Shown: positions 1-5,710 of the stretch, one piece after another
How positions within the stretch are numbered: position 1 is the first letter of the stretch
How the letters are laid out: the number at the start of each line of letters is the position of its first letter
Assembly (NCBI GenBank): GCA_003222455.1
Contig: QHWF01000684.1
Location: 1 to 5,710 of the forward strand
Reading direction: 5' to 3'
DNA from: Acidobacteriota bacterium
GTDB taxonomy: Bacteria; Acidobacteriota; Vicinamibacteria; Vicinamibacterales; CAVVIG01
DNA: 5,710 nt
The notes under the pieces: generated by a model
The model's input: the letters and a program-made list of their open reading frames with translations, nothing else
What the model was told of the DNA's origin: nothing
The model's database searches: none
Translations under genes and position numbers: made by a program

Positions 1-233
1 CGGCCCGGCGACAACGACTGCGCGCGATACCGACCGGCTGCGTCGGTCACCGTCACGCGTTTCTGGTCCGTCTCTACGTGACGGACCGTCACGGTCGCGC
101 CGGGCAGCGCGGCGCTGGTGTCGTCGGTGACGAAGCCGGAGATGGATCCCGTTGTCCCCTGAGCCGCGCCCGGCGCCGCCCAGACCAGCAGGGCGGTTAT
201 CGTGAGAGCAGTCCGCAGCAGGGCGCGCGTCAT
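1..233 (-). CDS. Secreted protein with carboxypeptidase-regulatory-like domain, probable TonB-dependent receptor (N-terminal part)
   Basis: Read on the minus strand from ATG at 233-231, the frame stays open for 77 codons and runs off the window start, so only the N-terminus is visible. Residues 1-24 form a signal peptide: basic MTRALLR, a hydrophobic core, and a likely cut at GAA|QG. From residue 28 it reads GSISGFVTDDTSAALPGATV and then TDAAGRYRAQSLSPG, the usual pattern of a carboxypeptidase-regulatory-like (CarboxypepD_reg) beta-sandwich. A strong Shine-Dalgarno (GAGGGAGG, plus-strand 241-248) lies 7 nt upstream and fixes the start. The domain is laid out as in the divergent receptor at 450, so a second Oar-like TonB-dependent outer-membrane receptor is the likeliest identity (inference). 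Plug and barrel lie outside the window, so another secreted protein with this domain is possible. A GGTC-A-GACC palindrome sits 18 nt upstream of the start. Confidence 0.8.
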   Translation of the reverse strand, partial: MTRALLRTALTITALLVWAAPGAAQGTTGSISGFVTDDTSAALPGATVTVRHVETDQKRVTVTDAAGRYRAQSLSPG

Positions 234-249
234 GGCGAAGCCTCCCTCG

Positions 250-262
250 AAGGTCAGACCAT
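250..262. promoter_or_regulatory. Candidate GntR/FadR-type operator, copy 1 (minus-strand gene)
   Basis: The stretch AAGGTCAGACCAT is a palindrome around A256: GGTC pairs with GACC, the next position is mismatched (A/A), and the outer A/T pair matches. FadR-subfamily GntR regulators typically bind TGGTnnnACCA-type sites (known for the family). The site lies immediately upstream of the Shine-Dalgarno of the minus-strand gene, so a bound protein would block transcription or the early transcript. The core GGTCAGACCAT recurs exactly at 372-382. No regulator gene is in the window, so the binding protein is inferred. Confidence 0.5.
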
Positions 263-369
263 TAATCGTGGGCGCAGGGTGCGGGCCGGCGGCTGAGAAG
301 TCAAGAAAAAAAACCGGCATCCTGCCGCGGTCGGACGACCGATCCGGAAAGTCGAAGACCGAAAACAGA

Positions 370-382
370 ATGGTCAGACCAT
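370..382. promoter_or_regulatory. Candidate GntR/FadR-type operator, copy 2 (receptor gene)
   Basis: ATGGTCAGACCAT is a perfect odd-centred inverted repeat (ATGGTC, A, GACCAT) and matches the FadR-subfamily operator pattern TGGTCnGACCA. It lies 67 nt upstream of the receptor start at 450 and just upstream of a possible -35 element at 389. It shares an 11-nt core with the site at 250-262, so both divergent genes may answer to one regulator. This copy is more symmetrical and probably the stronger site (inference). Confidence 0.55.
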
Positions 383-388
383 CGAAGC

Positions 389-417
389 TTGCTTTCCGTG
401 AGGCACACCGTTATGGT
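389..417 (+). promoter_or_regulatory. Possible sigma-70 promoter of the receptor gene
   Basis: TTGCTT (389-394) and TATGGT (412-417) are separated by 17 nt and would start transcription near 424, about 25 nt before the ATG at 450. The matches to consensus are only partial (three and four of six), so this is a weak prediction. The palindrome at 370-382 ends six bases before the -35 element. For the minus-strand gene, TTGACT (complement of 299-304) is a good -35 sequence but has no acceptable -10 at normal spacing. The rest of 234-449 shows an A8 run at 306-313 and no gene. Confidence 0.25.
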
Positions 418-449
418 GGGCCGGTTCGCGCGCACAATCGGAGGACGTC

Positions 450-3400
450 ATGATCACCGGCCGACCGTTCCGGCGTCACGGTACCGTCAGTGTCGTCATC
501 ATCCTCGCTCTCTTCGCCGCGATCACACGCCCGGCTTTCGCACAGATCACCTCCGCCACGATCTCCGGCACGGTCAAGGATCAAACCAACGCGGTGCTGC
601 CGGGCGTCGACGTGGTGGTGAAGAACGTGAGCACCGGACTCACGCGCACGGGCGTCACCGACGCGAACGGCTACTTCACGCTGCCGGGCCTTCCGCCCGG
701 CACGTACGAGACGCGCGCGAGCCTCACCGGCTTCGGCACGGCGGTCGAACGCGTCACGCTCGCGGTGGCGCAGGAAGCCGGTCTCACGCTGACGCTCGCG
801 GTCACCGGCACGGCGGAATCGATCACGGTCGTCGGCACCGCCGCGCTGGTCGACACCCGCAGCGCCGCGATGTCGGCCGTCGTCACGGAAAAAACGATCT
901 CCGAGCTCCCGCTGAACGGCCGCAACTACATCGACCTCGCCCTGCTGCAGCCCGGCGTCTCGAACTTCAGCGAGAAGGACAGCACCTCGTCGTCGAACCG
1001 CGGCACCAAGTTGAACATCAACGGCATGAGCTTCCGCTCGAACAGCTACCTGCTCGACGGCGCCAACATGCGCGGCTATGCCGGAACGGCCACCGTCTCG
1101 GCGGCCGAAACGACCCTGGGCGTCGAAACGATCCAGGAGTTCCGTGTCGTCACCAATGCGTATTCGGCCGATTACGGACGGGCGATGGGTGGCGTCATCA
1201 GCCTCGTGACCAAGAGCGGCACGAACAACGTCCATGGATCCGGATTCGAATTCTTCCGCGACAGCTCGATGGACGCGCGCAACTTCTTCGATCGAGGGAG
1301 CGAGCCGCCGCCGTTCCGCCGGAACCAGTTCGGCGCCAGCTTTGGCGGACCGATTCAGAGGAACCGCTTGTTCTTCTTCGGCGGCGTCGAGCGGCTGCAG
1401 GAAGACCTCGGCGTGACGACGTCCACGACCGTGCCGAGCGATGCCGTGCGATCCGGGGCGTTTGCGCCCATCAGCGCGACCGCGCGGCCGTACCTGGATC
1501 TGTTCCCACCGGCCAATGGCGGCGATCTGGGCAACGGCATCGGGGTCTACTCGTTCGAGCTCAACCAGCCGACGCGCGAAAACTTCTACCAGGGCCGGGT
1601 CGACTACACGTTGAGCGACAAGGATGCCATCCTTGCCCGTTATACCTACGATGGCGCCGACCAGACCGTCACCGCCGGCTTCCCCGATTTCGCAACGAAT
1701 TCAGTGTCGAGGAACCAGTTCTTCACGTCCGAGTACAAACGGATCTTCACCGCCGCGCTCCTCAACACCGTCCGTTTCTCGCACAGCCGTCTGCGGTTCG
1801 AGCAGCTGCCGGACTTTCCGTCGCTCCCCGATCTCTCGTTCATCGCGGGACAGGATGCGATTGGCGCAATCAACGTCGGCGGCTGGACGAGTCTGGGTGG
1901 TACGACGACGAACCCGTCGTCGAACAACAGCTTCTACTGGACGGCCTCGAACGATCTGTCGTACGTCAAGGGGCGTCACCTGCTGAAGAGCGGCGCGCTG
2001 GTCGAGCACCTGCGCACGAACAAGCTGACCGCCACGAACATCCGCGGTAGTTACACGTTCGCCAACGTGCGAAGCTTTCTCGCGGGCACGCCCACCCGGT
2101 TCGTCGGCGTGCCGCCCGGCGCGCAGCTCGAACGTGTGCGGCCCAACACGCTGTTCGGCTTCTATGTCCAGGACGACTATCGCACGACCGATCGGCTCAC
2201 GCTGAATCTCGGCCTGCGCTACGAGTTCTATACGCTGCCGGTCGAAGCGGACGGTCTCGACACGTCGCTGCGCAATGTGGCGACCGATACGTCGTTCACG
2301 GTCGGCGCGCCGTTCGGCAAGAACCCGTCGCTCAGGAACTGGGCGCCGCGGCTCGGGCTCGCGTGGGACGTCGCCGGCGACGGCAGGACCGCCGTGCGCG
2401 GCGGCGCGGGCCTGTATCACGACACCGACGGACCGTTCAACAGCGCGTTCGGGATAGCCGCGTTCTCGCCGCCGTTTGCCGCGACGGCGACAATCAACAA
2501 CCCGACGTTCCCGCGTCCGGCCTCGTTGACCGCGGGCGCCGCCAGCGCGCGAACGCTCGACTACAACATCCGCCAGCCGTACGGCCTGACGTTCAACGTG
2601 AGCGTCCAGCGCGAGCTCGCCGGTCAGATCACCGCCACCGCCGGCTACGCGGGATCGCGCGCACACAACTTGATCAGCGCGATCGAAGCGAACCCCGCGG
2701 TGCCACAGATTCTCGCCGACGGATCGAGGTTCTTCCCGGCCGGCGCGCCCCGGCGCAATCCGGCGTTCGGTCCGATCGACTACCGCACCAACGGTGGCCA
2801 CTCGGAGTACAACTCGCTTCAATTGAGCGTGCAGAAGCGCTTCAGCCGGCGCTATCAGCTCCAGTCGGCCTACACGTTGAGCAAGTCGATGGACAACCTG
2901 CAGGCGCAGCTGAATGCCGACGTCAACAACGCATCGGTGTACCCGCAGGATCCGTACGATCGCGACATCGACTTTGCGCGATCGGACTTCGACGTCCGCC
3001 ACGTGTTCACCACGAATTTCGTCTGGGATCTCCCGGGCCGTGAATCGTCGGTCCTGCTTGCGGGCTGGCAGTTCAACGGCATCGTGACCCTCCGCAGCGG
3101 CGTGCCGTTCACGCCGGCGCTCGGCGCCACCAACTGGTCGCGGTCGGGCAACACGTCGGGCGAGGATCGGCCGAACCTGAGACCGGGCGTCGATCTCGCG
3201 GACGTGGTTCTTGGCGGAGCCGACCATTACTTCGACCCGTCGGCGTTCGTCCTGCCGCCGCAAGGTACGTTTGGCAACGCGGGACGCAACATCCTCGCCG
3301 GTCCGAATTTCGCGATGACAAACCTGTCGCTGGTCAAGAATACAAAAGTCGGTGCGCTGGGCAGCGGCGGGCAGATCCAGGTCAGGCTCGAACTGTTCAA

Positions 3401-3551
3401 CCTCTTGAACCGTCCCAATTTCGCCACGCCCGATCGCGTGGTGTTCGCCGCCGCGACGGCGAACGAGGCGCCCCTCGCAACGGCCGGACGCATCGCGCGC
3501 ACGATCACGTCGTCACGACAGGTACAGCTTGGGTTGAAGGTGCTGTTTTAG
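450..3551 (+). CDS. TonB-dependent receptor, Oar-like, with N-terminal carboxypeptidase-regulatory-like domain
   Basis: This is a complete 1033-residue outer-membrane receptor, a usual length for the family. The start follows GGAGGA (440-445) by 4 nt. Residues 1-31 are a signal peptide cut at AFA|QI. Residues 33-118 form a carboxypeptidase-regulatory-like domain (ISGTVKDQTNAVLPGVDVVV, then TDANGYFTLPGLPPGTY). ESITVVG at 123-129 resembles a TonB box. The plug domain spans about 138-256, with ELPLNGRNY (152-160), YLLDGANMRG and QEFRVVTNAYSADYGRAMGG. The rest is the beta-barrel, with NWAPRLGLAWDV near 629, YNSLQLSVQKRFSRRYQL, and ELFNLLNRPNF near 980. It ends in QLGLKVLF, whose terminal Phe is the expected outer-membrane assembly signal. 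Such receptors import large or scarce ligands using TonB-ExbBD energy. The ligand cannot be read from the sequence. No TonB, SusD-like or degradative enzyme gene is visible here. No frameshift is seen. Confidence 0.95.
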   Translation: MITGRPFRRHGTVSVVIILALFAAITRPAFAQITSATISGTVKDQTNAVLPGVDVVVKNVSTGLTRTGVTDANGYFTLPGLPPGTYETRASLTGFGTAVERVTLAVAQEAGLTLTLAVTGTAESITVVGTAALVDTRSAAMSAVVTEKTISELPLNGRNYIDLALLQPGVSNFSEKDSTSSSNRGTKLNINGMSFRSNSYLLDGANMRGYAGTATVSAAETTLGVETIQEFRVVTNAYSADYGRAMGGVISLVTKSGTNNVHGSGFEFFRDSSMDARNFFDRGSEPPPFRRNQFGASFGGPIQRNRLFFFGGVERLQEDLGVTTSTTVPSDAVRSGAFAPISATARPYLDLFPPANGGDLGNGIGVYSFELNQPTRENFYQGRVDYTLSDKDAILARYTYDGADQTVTAGFPDFATNSVSRNQFFTSEYKRIFTAALLNTVRFSHSRLRFEQLPDFPSLPDLSFIAGQDAIGAINVGGWTSLGGTTTNPSSNNSFYWTASNDLSYVKGRHLLKSGALVEHLRTNKLTATNIRGSYTFANVRSFLAGTPTRFVGVPPGAQLERVRPNTLFGFYVQDDYRTTDRLTLNLGLRYEFYTLPVEADGLDTSLRNVATDTSFTVGAPFGKNPSLRNWAPRLGLAWDVAGDGRTAVRGGAGLYHDTDGPFNSAFGIAAFSPPFAATATINNPTFPRPASLTAGAASARTLDYNIRQPYGLTFNVSVQRELAGQITATAGYAGSRAHNLISAIEANPAVPQILADGSRFFPAGAPRRNPAFGPIDYRTNGGHSEYNSLQLSVQKRFSRRYQLQSAYTLSKSMDNLQAQLNADVNNASVYPQDPYDRDIDFARSDFDVRHVFTTNFVWDLPGRESSVLLAGWQFNGIVTLRSGVPFTPALGATNWSRSGNTSGEDRPNLRPGVDLADVVLGGADHYFDPSAFVLPPQGTFGNAGRNILAGPNFAMTNLSLVKNTKVGALGSGGQIQVRLELFNLLNRPNFATPDRVVFAAATANEAPLATAGRIARTITSSRQVQLGLKVLF

Positions 3552-3560
3552 TCGCGTGGC

Positions 3561-3768
3561 AACGGAGATGACGGAGATAACAGTAACGGAAGTGACGGAG
3601 GGGACGGGAACGGAGACCGCGGAGATAACGGCAAAACACAGAGAAACGGAGAAACGGAAATCATCGAAGCCGGACTGTACTTCCTGTTATCTCCGTTGCT
3701 CTGTTGCTCTGTGTTTGACCGTTTCCTCCGTGTGCTCCGTTACCGTTTCCTCCGTGTGCTCCGTTACC
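3561..3768. repeat. Intergenic ACGGAG / CTCCGT inverted repeat block (MITE- or REP-like)
   Basis: The left half is purine-rich with five ACGGAG words (3562-3650). The right half is pyrimidine-rich with five CTCCGT words (3691-3764). The halves are imperfect reverse complements: a 13-nt perfect match pairs 3571-3583 with 3684-3696, and AAACACAGAG (3634-3643) pairs with CTCTGTGTTT (3707-3716). A short non-repetitive centre (about 3660-3683) could be the loop. Base composition differs sharply from the flanking genes. I recall similar ACGGAG-rich intergenic repeats in Acidobacteria and other large soil genomes, but cannot verify family membership. It begins about 10 nt after the receptor stop, so it could also affect 3' end formation, although there is no T-run typical of an intrinsic terminator. 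The open frame over part of it is low-complexity and not a real gene. Confidence 0.7.
3719..3766 (+). repeat. Perfect 24-bp tandem duplication inside the repeat block
   Basis: Positions 3719-3742 and 3743-3766 are identical 24-nt units, each beginning CCGTTTCCTCCGTG and containing two CTCCGT words. The last unit ends 13 nt before the ATG of the propeller gene, so copy number would change the spacing between any upstream promoter and that gene. Because 24 is a multiple of three, the frame upstream of 3780 stays open and repeats RFLRVLRY. An automatic gene call could therefore extend the protein falsely to 3696. Confidence 0.85.
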
Positions 3769-3779
3769 AAAGGCTTCAT

Positions 3780-5710
3780 ATGCGCAAACTCGTAATCACG
3801 ATCCTCGGATTGCTCCTGTTCTCGCTGAGCAGCCGTCATGGCGGCGATGCCTCGGGCACCGTCGACATCTGTCCGATGCCTTCCGCGGCGCCGTTCGAGG
3901 CGAGACTCCACGCGCTCGAAGCCGAGAATGGGTGCCTCGACGATGCCGTGCAGGGAGCGGAGGGCGCGTCGTGGCCGCCGGGGTGGTCGAGCGCGAAAAT
4001 GGCCGGCGGGGACATCCCGCCAATCCGACTCGTCGCCGATCCCTATCCGACTCTGCACAGCGTGGTCGTCGATGCGGAGCGCAACAAGGTGTTCATGAGC
4101 GATCCGAATCGCCACGCGCTGTGGTCGTTCGACCGCCTGGCAGCCTCGAAGGGGCGCGAAGCGGTCGAGCCGCTCACCGGCATCCGCGGCCCGTCCACCG
4201 GCATGATGTTCGTTGCCGCCGTGACGATCGACCCCGAGCGGCAGGAGATCTATTCGGTCGACAACGACATCGGCGATCGCATGATGGTGTTTCCGTACGA
4301 CGCAAACGGGAACGTCAAGCCGAAGCGGGTGCTGGACGTGCCGCACCAGGCGTGGGGCCTGTCGATCGCGCCGGAGCGCGACGAAATCGCGGTCTCGGTC
4401 GAAGGGCCGCGGCAAATCGTCATCTACAAGCGCGGCGCCGAAGGACACGACGCGCCGCTGCGGACGATCCGCGGCGTCGACACCGGGCTCGGCGATCCGC
4501 ACGGCGTGTTCTTCGACGGCAAGAACAACGAGATCATCGTCGCGAACCACGGGAACCAGAATGGACGTCAGGTCGCACCAGGCGACGCACCGGCGCGGCA
4601 GAGAGGCACGCGCGTCGCCGAGACCCAGCCAGTCGTCGGTGGCCGCTTCGACGAACCATCGATCACCGTCTATCCCGGCGACGGCAAAGGGAACATCCCG
4701 CCGGTTCGCAGGATTCAGGGTGCGAAGACGGGGCTCAACTGGCCGATGGCGATCGACGTCGATCGCACGCGCAACGAGATCGCCGTCGCCAACAACGGCG
4801 ACAGCTCGATCCGGGTCTTCCGCCGCACCGACGCCGGCGACGTCGCACCGGTCCGCATCATCAAAGGACCGCGGACCGGGGTGGTCGGACCCATGGGCGT
4901 CGCCTACGACCTGAAGAACAGCGAAATCTGGGTTGCGAACTACGGCGATCACACCGCGCTCGTGTTTCCCCTCACCGCGTCGGGCAACGTCGCGCCCAAA
5001 CGTATCGTGCGCAACGCGCCGGCCGGTTCGCCGACCGTCGGTTTTGGCAATCCAGGCGCGGTCGCGTACGACTCGAAACGCGACGAGATCCTGGTGCCCA
5101 ATTGAGTCAGCGAGCCGAGAATCTCGGCGTTTGCCAGGTTGGCAAACGGGAACGCGGAACCGACTCGAGTGATCTCAGGACAGCGGACGCGCGCCAGCCG
5201 GACGATGCACGGGATCTTTTATGACGCGATTCACGATGAAATCGTCGTGCCGGTGGCGCTCGCCGGCGCCATCCTGACGCTGCCGGGCGACGCGTCTGGT
5301 GACGCGCCGCCGAAGCGCATCCTGCAGGGACCGAAGACCGGGATCGTGCAACCGGACACGTTGTACGTGGATCTGCAGCACGATGAAGTGATCGTCGAAT
5401 CGGGCGACCGGGCCGTGCTCGTCTTCCCGCGCGGCGCGGAGGGCGACGTCGCGCCGAGCCGCCGGATTGGCGGGCCGAAGTCGGAGGTCGACAACATCTA
5501 CGGCCTCGCCGCCGATTCGAAGCGCAACGTGATCGTCGTCGCCAACCGCGCCGAGAGCGGCGGCCGCGAATCGAACGACAGCATCCTGATTTTCAACCGG
5601 CTCGACACCGGCGACGTCGCGCCGCGCGCCAAGATCGCCGGACCGCACACCGGCATCATCAAGATCCGCCAGGTGTTCGTCGACGAAGAGCGCGGGCAGA
5701 TCTTCGCGAC
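3780..5710 (+). CDS. Secreted multi-blade beta-propeller protein with in-frame TGA, candidate selenoprotein (3' end outside window)
   Basis: ATG at 3780 follows AAAGG (3769-3773) and opens a signal peptide (MRKLVITILGLLLFSLSS). Residues 30-60 carry the only two cysteines, C31 and C52. From about residue 80 come tandem blades of 45-50 residues with the pattern D..RNEI.VAN....I.VF.R...GDVAP.R.I.G..TG, as in YncE/NHL-like propellers. The blade starting near 4510 has a loop about 30 residues longer than the others. A conventional reading stops at TGA 5103-5105 after 441 residues, inside a blade just after DEILVPN. The same frame continues from 5106 as VSEPRISAFARLANGNAEPT, completing that blade, and adds three full blades and the start of another before the window ends. 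I treat it as one gene with residue 442 recoded, perhaps as selenocysteine. A nonsense mutation or sequence error would make it a pseudogene or an artefact. ATG 5205 could at most start a truncated piece with no signal peptide. Substrate and function are unknown; a protein-binding or exported scaffold or enzyme role is conceivable. Confidence 0.75.
5103..5105 (+). other. In-frame TGA, candidate selenocysteine codon (residue 442)
   Basis: The codons read GTG CCC AAT TGA GTC AGC GAG. Homologous blades in the same protein have VANNGDSS and VANYGDHT here, so the TGA falls in the loop between the second and third strands of a blade, not at a domain end. No second stop occurs in the following 201 codons. 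TGA is one base from TGC and TGT, so a Cys/Sec position is possible. General reassignment of TGA is unlikely: the receptor gene uses TGG for Trp and has no internal TGA. Confidence 0.5.
5114..5148 (+). promoter_or_regulatory. Two adjacent RNA hairpins after the TGA, SECIS-like
   Basis: Hairpin A pairs GCCGAG (5114-5119) with CTCGGC (5123-5128) around AAT. Hairpin B pairs CGTTTGCC (5128-5135) with GGCAAACG (5141-5148), a perfect 8-bp stem with the loop AGGTT (5136-5140). There are 30 nt between the TGA and the loop, and G is the second loop base. Bacterial SECIS elements are described as a stem with a small apical loop carrying G in its first two bases, about 16-37 nt after the UGA; the E. coli fdhF loop is AGGUCU. 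The stretch also codes for propeller sequence and uses AGA and AGG codons, which are uncommon in this gene. No T-run follows, so it is not an intrinsic terminator. A SelB-type bulged U on the stem is not evident. Confidence 0.45.

Noticed and set aside
329..340. GGTCGGACGACC palindrome as a third operator
   Set aside because: The half-sites GGTC and GACC are 4 nt apart instead of 1 nt, so it does not match the other two sites. It may be chance in GC-rich DNA.
389..2050. Long overlapping open frame inside the receptor gene, plus-strand frame 2
   Set aside because: Arg/His-rich composition typical of a shadow frame in GC-rich DNA. The frame from 450 has clear domains throughout.
1701..3263. 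Long minus-strand open frames opposite the receptor, and similar ones opposite the propeller (3687-4952, 5175-5648)
   Set aside because: They are antisense shadows with no recognisable domains, while the plus-strand frames show clear family motifs.
3561..3768. CRISPR array
   Set aside because: The repeats are short, degenerate words without regular spacers, and the two halves are inverted rather than direct repeats.
3696..3779. Upstream in-frame extension of the propeller protein beginning MLCCSVFDRFLRVLRY
   Set aside because: It is translated repeat element. The signal peptide begins properly at 3780, behind its own AAAGG site.
5103..5105. Frameshift explaining the interruption of the propeller
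   Set aside because: The blades before and after the TGA are in the same frame, so only a codon-level change, not an indel, is involved.
5114..5148. Intrinsic transcription terminator after the TGA
   Set aside because: The hairpins are strong but no T-run follows and the coding frame continues through them.

Overview
The window is GC-rich, strongly coding bacterial DNA. Its two outer-membrane genes start with a signal peptide followed by a carboxypeptidase-regulatory-like domain. The complete one continues as a TonB-dependent receptor of about 1030 residues (motifs such as ELPLNGRN and QEFRVVTNAYSADYGR), the Oar-like type greatly expanded in Acidobacteriota. That phylum is my best guess, from protein style only.

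Layout. Positions 1-233 (minus strand) hold the first 77 codons of a secreted protein that begins like a second receptor of the same kind. Positions 234-449 are a divergent control region with two copies of a GGTC-A-GACC palindrome, one in front of each gene; this resembles the operator of FadR-type GntR regulators. Positions 450-3551 (plus) are the complete receptor. Positions 3552-3779 are a non-coding block of ACGGAG-type repeats that turn into their reverse complement (CTCCGT-type), a repeat or MITE-like element that runs up to the ribosome binding site of the next gene. From 3780 to the window end (plus) lies a secreted beta-propeller protein made of tandem blades of about 45-50 residues.

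The most interesting point is in the propeller gene. Its frame is interrupted by one in-frame TGA (5103-5105) in the middle of a blade, after which the same frame continues with the rest of that blade and more blades to the window edge (201 further codons, no other stop). Two adjacent perfect hairpins follow the TGA. The second has an 8-bp stem and an AGGUU loop starting 31 nt after the TGA, which fits the general description of a bacterial SECIS element. I therefore annotate one gene, a candidate selenoprotein with Sec at residue 442. A recent nonsense mutation or a sequencing error remains the main alternative.

The two receptors probably take up (or bind) a polymer-derived or chelated nutrient under shared repressor control. 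The propeller is exported and may be independent of them, because the repeat block separates it from the receptor gene.
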